From the NCBI RefSeq assembly GCF_000344155.1, contig NZ_BAOQ01000003.1, positions 62,001 to 126,000 on the forward strand: 64,000 nucleotides of DNA, written 5' to 3'. Under the pieces are notes generated by a model that saw only the letters and a program-made list of their open reading frames with translations, was not told the DNA's origin and searched no databases. This document shows positions 16,916 to 24,993 of this stretch, piece after piece (the first letter of the stretch is position 1; each line of letters opens with the position of its first letter). A program made the position numbers and the translations under genes. Source of the stretch: Gordonia paraffinivorans NBRC 108238. Its GTDB lineage: Bacteria > Actinomycetota > Actinomycetes > Mycobacteriales > Mycobacteriaceae.

Positions 16916-17452
16916 ATGTCTCGGGAGCGGGCGTCCTTCCGCCGGGCGGGCGGCGTCCTGACCTGTGTCGGCGTCGCACTTGTCGTCGGCGGTGGTTGCA
17001 CGCCGGCCGATCCCGCCGGACCGGACAGGACGACCGCGACCATCGTCGACAAGGGCGCGGGCAAGGTCGCGACCGCCGGCCCCGCGCGTGACCTCGACCC
17101 GGTGATGCGCCGATTCCCGCTCCTCGCAGACGGAACGGTCGACGGCTGGGTCGCGGGGACGATCGGCGCCGCGCCCGGTTCGTCGGAGCGGGTCCCCGGG
17201 CCCACGACGTACTGGTTCGACGCGGTCGTCGACGTGGGGACCGAGCAGGTCGCCGCGTGGGTCCGGGAGTACGACGCGGCTTCGGTGGCGGCGCCGGATT
17301 CGGTGGCCGTCGAGCTGCGGGATCTCGTGCTGTCGGGCGAGTTCGTCGGCGGTCGCCGCCTCGACGATGCGTTCTCCTCGGCGCGGTGGCATGCGAGGGT
17401 GTACCTGTTGCCGACGACAGGCCGCGTCGTCGTCCTCGGAATCGGGGACTGA
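16916..17452 (+). CDS. Uncharacterised exported protein, possible lipoprotein
   Basis: 178 residues. A basic N-terminus (MSRERASFRRAG) and hydrophobic stretch (VLTCVGVALVVGGG) are followed by Cys28, which could be lipidated although the preceding residues are a poor lipobox. The mature part is acidic with WVREYDAASVAAPD and ends WHARVYLLPTTGRVVVLGIGD, suggesting a small alpha/beta domain. No family recognised. It is 20 bp upstream of the next unknown gene, followed by the repeat lipoprotein, so the three may form a functional group. Confidence 0.6.
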   Translation: MSRERASFRRAGGVLTCVGVALVVGGGCTPADPAGPDRTTATIVDKGAGKVATAGPARDLDPVMRRFPLLADGTVDGWVAGTIGAAPGSSERVPGPTTYWFDAVVDVGTEQVAAWVREYDAASVAAPDSVAVELRDLVLSGEFVGGRRLDDAFSSARWHARVYLLPTTGRVVVLGIGD

Positions 17453-17458
17453 CCTGCG

Positions 17459-17464
17459 TAAGGT
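17459..17464 (+). promoter_or_regulatory. -10 element TAAGGT, leaderless start
   Basis: TAAGGT ends eight bases before the GTG at 17473. Confidence 0.4.
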
Positions 17465-17472
17465 GACCTCTC

Positions 17473-18006
17473 GTGGCGAGCAAGCAGGGGCAGACGGTGG
17501 CCTGGGGCGCATTCCAGGTGTTCGGCGGCCGACGACGCGATCAGGTCAGTGAGCTCCTCGGTGACGTCTTCGGGCGTGACGACGTGGAGGCCCTGGCCGC
17601 CGACTGGCGCGGGGTCGTCTACTTCACCCTCGCCGAGGACGAGACCGTCGATCCCGAGACCGTGATCGGCTTCGACCCGTCGAGCGGCAGTTCGGGTGAG
17701 CTGGCCACCGTCGACGAAGTGCTGGCCGCGGTGCGCAGCGGCGAGGTCGCCGACGCGGTCGACGTGGCGAGCTTCGACGCGTGGCGCACCGCCACCGGCA
17801 CCCGGTCCCTCGACATGGGTTCGTGCGTGCCGCCCGCCCTGTTCGAGTTCCTCGGCGGCGACCCGGCCGAAAGGGTCACCGAGCCGGAGGATCTCGTGAC
17901 CTACGTGGCGACCGCCGCCGCGATCATGGGCCGGCTCGAGAAGCTCGGCGTCGAGCCCGGCGACGAGATCCCCGACGAGGTGTTCGACGAGAGCTACTGG
18001 CAGTAG
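17473..18006 (+). CDS. Uncharacterised cytoplasmic protein, possibly DUF1851/GAD-like
   Basis: 177 residues, GTG start, acidic, no signal or membrane segment. The layout (WRGVVYFTLAED, VIGFDPSSG, ATVDEVLAAVRSGEVADAVD, LFEFLGGDPAERVTEPEDLVTY) recalls small alpha/beta proteins of the DUF1851 / immunity-protein type, but I cannot confirm the family. The C-terminus ends in an acidic DEIPDEVFDESYWQ. It sits between two exported-protein genes. Confidence 0.6.
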   Translation: MASKQGQTVAWGAFQVFGGRRRDQVSELLGDVFGRDDVEALAADWRGVVYFTLAEDETVDPETVIGFDPSSGSSGELATVDEVLAAVRSGEVADAVDVASFDAWRTATGTRSLDMGSCVPPALFEFLGGDPAERVTEPEDLVTYVATAAAIMGRLEKLGVEPGDEIPDEVFDESYWQ

Positions 18007-18030
18007 ACGACACCGCACCGAGACCACGCC

Positions 18031-18070
18031 GAACGAAGCAGCTTCGAACGAAGCAGTACCAATGAAGCAG
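18031..18070. repeat. Three short direct repeats, GAACGAAGCAG-like
   Basis: Identical copies at 18031-18041 and 18045-18055 and a degenerate one (AATGAAGCAG) ending at 18070, about 14-15 bp apart, in the spacer upstream of the repeat lipoprotein. Could be a direct-repeat regulator site or slippage product. Confidence 0.4.
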
Positions 18071-18210
18071 TGGCAGTGAGGAAACGGCACAGCATGTGAC
18101 GAATCCTGGCACCGGTCGAACCGATTTTGCGCCGAAATACCCTTGCGTCCGTCCTGTCCGTGTTTTCATACCTGCGATCAGCCGTTTCGAGTTTTTTCGG
18201 AGGTGTCGGG

Positions 18211-19047
18211 GTGAAACGGATGTGGGCAGCTCTGGCTGCCGTGTTCGCTCTCTGTCTCGTTGTCGCGGGGTGCTCGGGTTCGGGTGACTCGACCCACTCC
18301 ACGTCGTCGAGCTCGTCGGTCAGCAACGTCGCCAAGACCGGGACCTGGGACAAGGAGGGCAAGCCGGTCAACGGGGGTCCCGCGGGCGCCGACGGCTCCA
18401 GCGGCAACAACCTGACCAAGGACTACTGCGCTCACAACATCGATCCCAAGTGCCCCAGGGGGAGCTATCTGGGTGCGCATGTCGCCGCGCACGAGAAGAG
18501 CGGTTCCTGGGATGCCAACGGAAACCCGGTGAACGGCGGTCCCACCGGCGCGGACGGCTCCACGGGCAACAACCTGACCCAGGAATATTGCGCTCGCAAC
18601 GAGGATCCCGCGTGCCCCAAGGGCAGCTACGTCGGTCCGAACGCGATCCGCAATCCCGACGGCAGCCACTCCTTCGTCAAGTGCGAGGGCACCGTCTGCA
18701 CCAATCCCAATCACGGAGGCGGTGAGGGCACCGGCGCCTGGGATGCCAACGGCAAGCCGGTGAACGGCGGACCGACCGGTGCGGACGGTTCGACGGGCAA
18801 CAATCTGACCCACGAATACTGTGCGCAGAACGAGGACCCGGCCTGCCCGCACGGAACCTACGTGGGACCCAACGCGATCAAGAGCCCCGACGGCGCGAAT
18901 CGGTACGTCCCCTGTGAGGGCACCGTCTGCACCAATCCGAACCACGGCGCGGGCGCGGCGTCCGACGACCACTCCGACGGCGACCCGGGCGACGACCCCG
19001 ACCATGCCGATAAGGCTCCGCGGAGCGCGGAGGCGGGTGGCAACTGA
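18211..19047 (+). CDS. Lipoprotein with three tandem internal repeats, unknown function
   Basis: 278 residues. GTG start preceded by GGAGG with a seven-base spacer, one of the few textbook ribosome sites here. The signal peptide ends in a good lipobox with Cys21 (VVAGC), then a Ser-rich linker. Three repeats follow at about residues 44-97, 98-174 and 175-252. Each opens with G-x-WD-x-x-G-x-PVNGGP, then GADGS-GNNLT, YC, CP-G-Y-G. Repeats 2 and 3 add an NPDG segment and a second Cys pair (CEGTVCTNPNH). The tail is acidic (Asp-rich). The Cys spacing suggests disulfide-stabilised small domains outside the membrane. No family recognised. Confidence 0.82.
   Translation: MKRMWAALAAVFALCLVVAGCSGSGDSTHSTSSSSSVSNVAKTGTWDKEGKPVNGGPAGADGSSGNNLTKDYCAHNIDPKCPRGSYLGAHVAAHEKSGSWDANGNPVNGGPTGADGSTGNNLTQEYCARNEDPACPKGSYVGPNAIRNPDGSHSFVKCEGTVCTNPNHGGGEGTGAWDANGKPVNGGPTGADGSTGNNLTHEYCAQNEDPACPHGTYVGPNAIKSPDGANRYVPCEGTVCTNPNHGAGAASDDHSDGDPGDDPDHADKAPRSAEAGGN
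18340..18966 (+). repeat. Three coding repeats within the lipoprotein gene
   Basis: Units start near 18340, 18502 and 18733 and are about 162, 231 and 234 bp. Units 2 and 3 are the most alike; unit 1 lacks the last third (the CEGTVC segment). This indicates an older duplication followed by a more recent one. Confidence 0.8.
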
Positions 19048-19068
19048 GCCGGCCGGAACACGGTCGTG

Positions 19069-19112
19069 ACGAACCGGCCGCGGCGAGTGCGTACTCGCCG
19101 CGGCCGGTTCGT
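19069..19112. terminator. Perfect 19-bp hairpin between convergent genes
   Basis: 19069-19087 pairs exactly with 19094-19112 around the loop TGCGTA. It lies between the lipoprotein stop and the pgi stop. No T run. Confidence 0.75.
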
Positions 19113-19136
19113 GTGAGAGGTCTCTGACGCCGTTGC

Positions 19137-20834
19137 TCAGACAGCGCGTCCGCGGTGCCTGCGGTACCAGGCGACCAGCTCGTTGGTCGATGCGTCGTCA
19201 TCGGCGTTCGGCGCCTCGGCCTGGGTGATGGTGCCGAGCAACGCCTTCGCCTGCTTCTTGCCGAGCTCGACGCCCCACTGGTCGAACGGGTTGATCCCCC
19301 AGATCGCACCCTCGACGAACACCTGGTGCTCGTAGAGCGCGATCAGCTGGCCCACCACCGACGGGGTCAGCTTGGGCGCGAGGATCGACGTGGTGGGCCG
19401 GTTGCCCGGCATCACCTTGTGCGGGACCACGTGCGGCGGAACGCCTTCGGCGGCGATCTCGTCGGCGGTCTTGCCGAACGCAAGGACCTTGGTCTGCGCG
19501 AAGAAGTTGCTCATCAACAGGTCGTGCATCGAACCCGATCCGTCGGGGGAGGCCGGCAGGTCGTCGGTCGGTTCGGCGAACCCGATGAAGTCGGCGGGCA
19601 CGATCCGCGTGCCCTGGTGCAGGAGTTGATAGAACGCGTGCTGGCCGTTGGTTCCCGGTTCGCCCCAGAAGATCTCGCCGGTGTCGGTGGTGACGTGGTG
19701 TCCGCCCGCGGTGACGGACTTGCCGTTGGACTCCATGGTCAGCTGCTGGAGGTAGGCGGCGAAACGCGCGAGGTCGTTGCTGTAGGGGAGCACCGCTCGG
19801 GTGCCGATGTCCCAGAAGTTGTTGTACCAGAGGCCGATCAGGCCCAGGATCACCGGCGCGTTGCGCTCGAGCGACTGCGTGCGGAAGTGGTCGTCGACGA
19901 TACGGAAGCCGTCGAGGAACTCCGCGAAGCGCTCCTTTCCGATCGCGGCCATCACCGAGAGTCCGATCGCGGAGTCGACGGAGTAGCGGCCGCCGACCCA
20001 GTCCCAGAAGCCGAACATGTGGTCGGTGTCGATGCCGAACTTCGCGACCTCGTCGGCGTTCGTGCTCACCGCCACGAAATGCTTTGCCACAGCGTCCCTG
20101 TCGCCGCCGACTGCGTCGAGGAGCCACTGTCGTGCGGCGGCGGCGTTGGTGAGCGTCTCGAGGGTGGTGAAGGTCTTCGAGGCGATGATGAACAGCGTGG
20201 TCTCCGGGTCGAGTCCGGCGAGGGTGCCGACCAGATCGGCCGGGTCGACGTTGGAGACGAAATGACAGGTGATCCCGGCGTCGACGTAGTGGCGCAGCGC
20301 CCGATACACCATCACGGGGCCGAGGTCGGAGCCGCCGATGCCGATGTTGACGACGTCGGTGATCCGTTTTCCGGTGTGGCCCTTCCACTCTCCACTGCGG
20401 AGACGGTCGGTGAACGCGCCCATGCGGTCGAGGACGTCGTGGACGTCGGCCACCACGTCCTGCCCGTCGACGACGAGTTCGGCATCTCTCGGCAGCCGCA
20501 GCGCCGTGTGCAGGACCGCGCGGTCCTCCGAGGTGTTGATGTGGGCGCCGGCGAACATGTCGTCGCGCATCTCCTCGAGCCCGACCTCGCGGGCGAGGCC
20601 GATCAGCAACTCGAGCGTCTCGCGGAGCACCCGGTGCTTGGAGTAGTCGATGTGGAGATCGCCGACGTCGACGGTCAGGTCGCGCCCCCGGTCGGGATCG
20701 ATCGCGAACACCTCGCGCAGATGCATCGCGTAGACGTGCGGCTGGTGCGCCGCGAGAGCCTGCCAGGACTGCGTTGCGGTGATGTCCCCCTGATCGGTGC
20801 CGGTGAAGTCACTTCCGGTTGCCTGCGTGCTCAT
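19137..20834 (-). CDS. pgi: Glucose-6-phosphate isomerase
   Basis: Interconverts glucose 6-phosphate and fructose 6-phosphate in glycolysis and gluconeogenesis. 565 residues, normal for the family. Landmarks: [15 protein letters not shown] (phosphate loop), SKTFTTLET, signature [14 protein letters not shown], the [18 protein letters not shown] segment with catalytic residues, and the C-terminal signature region [20 protein letters not shown]. Start at the ATG giving [10 protein letters not shown]. It is followed on the same strand's upstream side by chorismate mutase, as in Mycobacterium. Confidence 0.97.
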   Translation of the reverse strand: MSTQATGSDFTGTDQGDITATQSWQALAAHQPHVYAMHLREVFAIDPDRGRDLTVDVGDLHIDYSKHRVLRETLELLIGLAREVGLEEMRDDMFAGAHINTSEDRAVLHTALRLPRDAELVVDGQDVVADVHDVLDRMGAFTDRLRSGEWKGHTGKRITDVVNIGIGGSDLGPVMVYRALRHYVDAGITCHFVSNVDPADLVGTLAGLDPETTLFIIASKTFTTLETLTNAAAARQWLLDAVGGDRDAVAKHFVAVSTNADEVAKFGIDTDHMFGFWDWVGGRYSVDSAIGLSVMAAIGKERFAEFLDGFRIVDDHFRTQSLERNAPVILGLIGLWYNNFWDIGTRAVLPYSNDLARFAAYLQQLTMESNGKSVTAGGHHVTTDTGEIFWGEPGTNGQHAFYQLLHQGTRIVPADFIGFAEPTDDLPASPDGSGSMHDLLMSNFFAQTKVLAFGKTADEIAAEGVPPHVVPHKVMPGNRPTTSILAPKLTPSVVGQLIALYEHQVFVEGAIWGINPFDQWGVELGKKQAKALLGTITQAEAPNADDDASTNELVAWYRRHRGRAV

Positions 20835-20925
20835 GACATCCAACCCTATGTGGTCGCCGTCTCCCACGCGACGCTCGTCACACTCGTGGGCGCAACCTCA
20901 CAATTCGGGCGCGGCCGCCCGCAGA

Positions 20926-21285
20926 TCAGCGGCCGAGGGGGCCGCGGCCGAGGCGCAGCAGCAGCATCGCCAGGGTGTGCCCCTCCTGGCCGAGGTCGGC
21001 GAAACGCTCGAGGACCTTCACCTCGCGGCTGTGCACCAGTCGCGGACCACCCGACGCCATGCGGGCCGCGCCGATCTTCTTCGACACCGCCGAACGTCGT
21101 TTGACCGCGGCGAGGATGACGGCGTCGAGACGGTCGATCTCGCGTCGCAACTGGTCGATGTCGTCGGGAAGATCGGCGACATCGGTGGTGAGGTCGTACT
21201 TCTCGAGGTCGATCGTGTTCTCGAACGACGTTCCGGTGGGCTGCGGGGAATCGTCGGATCCGGAACTGGGGCTGCGGTCGGTCAC
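20926..21285 (-). CDS. Chorismate mutase (AroQ-delta type)
   Basis: Converts chorismate to prephenate for Phe and Tyr synthesis. 119 residues from the GTG at 21285; the helical core starts at IDQLRREIDRLDAVILAAVKRRSAV and includes the active-site Arg/Lys set and the VHSREVKVLERF stretch. It ends LRLGRGPLGR, like the mycobacterial short enzyme whose C-terminus contacts DAHP synthase and gains activity in the complex. The N-terminal ~35 residues are polar and disordered-looking. The position between pgi and uvrD1 matches Mycobacterium (Rv0948c). The start is leaderless-like (CAAAAT six bases upstream). Confidence 0.9.
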   Translation of the reverse strand: MTDRSPSSGSDDSPQPTGTSFENTIDLEKYDLTTDVADLPDDIDQLRREIDRLDAVILAAVKRRSAVSKKIGAARMASGGPRLVHSREVKVLERFADLGQEGHTLAMLLLRLGRGPLGR

Positions 21286-21352
21286 GGCCCGATTTTGCCA
21301 CGTCGCGGACCGGGTACCCGCATCCGCCCGACGGATCTGGACACTGGAGCGC

Positions 21353-23194
21353 ATGCTCAACACGCGCACGATGTCGATGATCGCGGTCGCGCTGATCACG
21401 GGGCAGTTGCTCGTCCGGGGGTGGCTCGCGGCGACCGGCGACTTCTACTGGGACGACCTGGTGCTCATCGCGCGCGCCTCGTCGGCCCCCATCCTCTCCT
21501 GGGAGTTCCTCGGCCACGCCCACGACGGGCATTTCATGCCCGCGGCCTTCCTCGTGGCCGGGGTGACGACGTGGCTGGCTCCGTTGAACTGGCTGCTGCC
21601 CGCGGCCACGCTCGTCGTGCTGCAGCTGATCGCGTCGGTCTGCGTGTGGCGGATGATCCGCACCGTCGCGCCGCGGGCACGCGCGGGGGCGATCGTCGCG
21701 CTCGCCTTCTACCTGTTCAGTCCGATGACCGTGCCCGCCTTCGCCTGGTGGTCGGCGGCGCTCAACACTCTGCCCATGCAGGCCGCGATGGCCTGGATCG
21801 TCGCCGACGCGGTGACGCTCGTGCGGGGAGAGGTGGACGACTCCCGGCGGCGGATGCTGTGGATCCGCTCGACGGTCGTCTTCCTGGTGGCGCTGGCCTT
21901 CTTCGAGAAGTCGCTGTTCATCCTCCCGACAGTTCTCGTCGTCGCCGTGCTCGCCGCCGGCGCCGACCGCCGGGCCGTGGGCCGGGCGCTGCGGTCCGCG
22001 CGCGAGCTGTGGGTGTCGATGACCGCGCTGACGGTGGTGTGGGCGGCGGTCTACTTCGCGACGGTCGGCCTGGGCGACGGCCGGCACTCGGTCGCCCAGA
22101 CCGCCCGGCTCGTCTGGGGATCGGTGAACCAGGCGATCGTGCCGTCTCTCGTCGGCGGGCCGTGGGAGTGGGACCGGTGGACCCCGAGCCCGCCGACGGG
22201 CTTCGCGGCGACCTGGATGATCGTGGCCGGGTGGGCCGTCCTGGTCGCGGTGGTCGGCTGGGCCTGCCTGCGGCGCCGCGGCGGCCTGCCGATCGTGGTG
22301 TTCGGGCTGGTCTACGCGGTGGCGGCCCAGATCCCGATCATGTGGAACCGGTCGAGCCCCGAGACCGCGCTCGTCCTGGCCCAGCACATGCGCTACCTGC
22401 CAGACACGGCTCTGGTGCTGACCATCGTGATCGCGCTGCTCGCCGCCGCCGAGCCCAGGGGCCGGGCCGGCGACCACCGCGCCACCCATCGGGCGGGTCG
22501 GGGCGACCCCGACTCCCCTCGGCCGGACCCGGGCCGCCCCGACGCGGCGAGGGAACTGCTCGCGCCGGCGGCCGCGGCCCTGGTGATCGTGTCGGCGGTG
22601 GTGTCGCTGGTCTCGTTCTCGGCGTCGTGGCGGGACAATCCCACCGGCGACTACCTCGACACCGCCGTCGTCGCCCTGCGTGAGAACGCCGACGAGACGA
22701 TGCTCGACCAGTCGGTGCCGCTGGAGATCCTCCAACCGGTCGTCTATCCCGACAACCAGATCAGCCGGATCTTCGGCCGGGTCGAGCCGCGCCCGCGGTT
22801 CGGGGCCGGCACCGAACGGCTGCTCGTCCTCGACACCGCCGGCGACGCGGTGCCCGGCGGCGTGACGCGGCGGCGGCTGATCTTCGAGGGGGCGGGCGAC
22901 TGCGGTCGTCCCGAGGTCGACGGGCCGACGCGCCTGCGGCTCGACGGTCCGCTGTTCCGGTGGCCCTGGACCGTCGCGATCGGCTACTGCGCCACACGCG
23001 ACGGCGAGATCGAGATATCGCTCGACGAGGGCGAGGCCGTCCGGGTCCCGGTCCGGGCCGGCCTCGGCGCCGTGTACGTGCGGCTCGACGGCGCGGGCGA
23101 CGCGGTCACCGTCCGGCCCCTGACCCCCGGCCTGCGGATGCACACCGGGGCCGGGCGGGTCGGCGAGGCCGTCGAGGCGCGTTTCGCCGGCTGA
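21353..23194 (+). CDS. Large polytopic membrane protein, GT-C-like
   Basis: 613 residues. About ten hydrophobic helices span residues 1-430, and a 180-residue extracytoplasmic tail follows, rich in short beta-type segments (RLRLDGPLFRWPW, VAIGYCATRDGEIEISL). DFYWDDLVLIARA just after the first helix is the acidic first loop expected of GT-C fold polyprenyl-phosphate sugar transferases, so a role in envelope glycan assembly is possible but not shown. A low-complexity Arg/Pro/Asp region lies around residues 365-400. TGGAG precedes the ATG. It converges with the exported-protein gene; the pair interrupts the pgi-uvrD1 order of Mycobacterium. Confidence 0.75.
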   Translation: MLNTRTMSMIAVALITGQLLVRGWLAATGDFYWDDLVLIARASSAPILSWEFLGHAHDGHFMPAAFLVAGVTTWLAPLNWLLPAATLVVLQLIASVCVWRMIRTVAPRARAGAIVALAFYLFSPMTVPAFAWWSAALNTLPMQAAMAWIVADAVTLVRGEVDDSRRRMLWIRSTVVFLVALAFFEKSLFILPTVLVVAVLAAGADRRAVGRALRSARELWVSMTALTVVWAAVYFATVGLGDGRHSVAQTARLVWGSVNQAIVPSLVGGPWEWDRWTPSPPTGFAATWMIVAGWAVLVAVVGWACLRRRGGLPIVVFGLVYAVAAQIPIMWNRSSPETALVLAQHMRYLPDTALVLTIVIALLAAAEPRGRAGDHRATHRAGRGDPDSPRPDPGRPDAARELLAPAAAALVIVSAVVSLVSFSASWRDNPTGDYLDTAVVALRENADETMLDQSVPLEILQPVVYPDNQISRIFGRVEPRPRFGAGTERLLVLDTAGDAVPGGVTRRRLIFEGAGDCGRPEVDGPTRLRLDGPLFRWPWTVAIGYCATRDGEIEISLDEGEAVRVPVRAGLGAVYVRLDGAGDAVTVRPLTPGLRMHTGAGRVGEAVEARFAG

Positions 23195-23235
23195 CCGGCG
23201 TCAGCCGGACGGGCCGACTGTGGGGACGACCGGCG

Positions 23236-24792
23236 TCAGTCGACCTGCGCCACGGCGATCTTGCCGGTGTGGCCCTCCTGGACGACCAGCAACCGCAGGG
23301 CGAGGGCCGTCTCCGATTCCTTGGTGAAGTACACGACCTCGACGTCGTCGGCGGCCTTCACCTGCTCCTTCATCTGGTCCTTGAGCACCTTGGTGCCCTC
23401 CCAGGACGGGTCGAAGCCGCTGCCGACGATGTGCTCCTTGTAGCCGGGACCGAAGGTCACGTGCAGGCTTCCGTCGGTGCCGATGCCGTCGAACAGGTAG
23501 TCGCCGCGCTTGACCGCGTAGTAGCTGGGCAGGCCGGTCACGCTGGAGTTGTACGCGGCCTGCTCGGGGTTCTTGTTCCCGGTGCGGACGTAGACGACCT
23601 CGGTGTTGGTCATCTTCTCGTTGTCGTCGATGAGCTTGTTGAGCGCGGCGTCGGTGGTGTCGACGAAGCCGAGGTAGGTGAACGCGGACTGCGGACGGAT
23701 CGACGAGTTCGCCGGCAGGTTGGTGGCGGTGCACCGGGTGACGGCGGTCTGGCCGAAGTCCACGCGCACGACGGGCTTGCACTCGCCGCCGAGCGCCCCG
23801 GCGGGACGGTCGCCGACGGAGAAGTTCAGGGTCAGCCCGAAGTTGAAGTGTCCGCGGGCGTTGTCGGACCAGGTGTTGCCGTTCACCGTGAAGTCGTAGG
23901 CGCAGGCCGCGGTGGTGCACTGGCCGACCAGACGCGGGGAGACCGCCGGCGTCTTGGGCCACAGGCCCGGCGCCGGCACCGACAGCAGGTCGCCGACCAG
24001 CGCGCGCTGGTTGGCGAACACCTTCTGCGCCCGATCCGCGGGCTGCAGGTCGATCGAGGTGTCGATGTCGTACGTCGCCGACCCGACGGTCAGCTCTCCC
24101 TTGACGTGGGTGACGTTCTTCGAGTCCGGCTCGTAGGTGACCTCCCACGAGCCGATCTTGACCTTGTTGTCGCCGATGAACTCGATGGGCGGGTCGCTGG
24201 TCGGCCAGCGACGGGCGTCGGGGGTCCCGCGGTTGGGGCTCGGCAGCTCGGCGCCGAGCTGCTGCTCGGAGTTCTCCTCGACGTTGCCGATCTGCGCGGC
24301 GAGGTTGTCCGGGCCGAGGACGGTGCCCAGCCGGGGCAGGCCCACGAATCGGGAGGACGCCCACTTGTTGTCGAGCGGGGCCATGTCGAGGTTGAGCTTC
24401 TCGTCGGCGACGAGCAGGTCGTTCCAGAACGCGCCGGGCGCGCTGATGAACGGGTTGTTGCCGATCTGGCGGTACTCGGCCTGGTTGGACCCCAGGGTGA
24501 TGGTGCCCTCGGCGGTGTTCGACGAGGTGGCGATGAGGTCCTCGAACTCGACCGTGCCCTCGCCGCCGGCGTTGTCGTACTTGTAGCCGACCTTGCCGGT
24601 GTACTTCGCCGCCGGGCTCATGGCCATCTTGAACAGGACCTCGTCCAGGCTCTTCTGGGCGCGGAAGGCCGCGGTCGGCTCGGCCGAGCCGGAGGCGGTG
24701 AAGGGCACGAACGACACGACGAGGGCGGCGACGAGTGCCAGGACACCCACGCCCAGCGCGACGATGGCGGGGGCAAGGGACGGTCGTTTCAT
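23236..24792 (-). CDS. Membrane-anchored exported protein, unknown function
   Basis: 518 residues: one N-terminal hydrophobic helix (VALGVGVLALVAALVVSFVP) and a long extracytoplasmic domain. The body has alternating beta-type segments, several NG turns (FTVNGNTWSDNARG) and Cys residues that could pair (QCTTAACAYDF, GGECKPVV, TRCTATN). It ends AVAQVD with no C-terminal anchor. I do not recognise the family. It is convergent with the GT-C-like gene and divergent from uvrD1, with 201 bp between starts. Confidence 0.75.
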   Translation of the reverse strand: MKRPSLAPAIVALGVGVLALVAALVVSFVPFTASGSAEPTAAFRAQKSLDEVLFKMAMSPAAKYTGKVGYKYDNAGGEGTVEFEDLIATSSNTAEGTITLGSNQAEYRQIGNNPFISAPGAFWNDLLVADEKLNLDMAPLDNKWASSRFVGLPRLGTVLGPDNLAAQIGNVEENSEQQLGAELPSPNRGTPDARRWPTSDPPIEFIGDNKVKIGSWEVTYEPDSKNVTHVKGELTVGSATYDIDTSIDLQPADRAQKVFANQRALVGDLLSVPAPGLWPKTPAVSPRLVGQCTTAACAYDFTVNGNTWSDNARGHFNFGLTLNFSVGDRPAGALGGECKPVVRVDFGQTAVTRCTATNLPANSSIRPQSAFTYLGFVDTTDAALNKLIDDNEKMTNTEVVYVRTGNKNPEQAAYNSSVTGLPSYYAVKRGDYLFDGIGTDGSLHVTFGPGYKEHIVGSGFDPSWEGTKVLKDQMKEQVKAADDVEVVYFTKESETALALRLLVVQEGHTGKIAVAQVD

Positions 24793-24993
24793 TCGGTCGC
24801 CTCTTTCGGTCGTCGAGGCACGCGTCCGTGATCTACGGGCGCCCCCGAGAGCCAGTGATACCAGGTCATCGTAGCCATGGGGACTGGTCCGACGAGGGTC
24901 AACTCCCCAGGTGGTCCGCCGATCGCAGGACGACGCCCGCCGGGCCGGGCCGACGGGGGCGGTGTCGGTCGGTGCGGGTAGCCTGAACTACCG

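Noticed and set aside
20846-23143. 765-codon minus frame opposite the GT-C-like membrane protein
   Set aside because: The plus strand gives a proper polytopic membrane protein with a ribosome site; the minus frame is Arg/His/Asp-rich and overlaps chorismate mutase.
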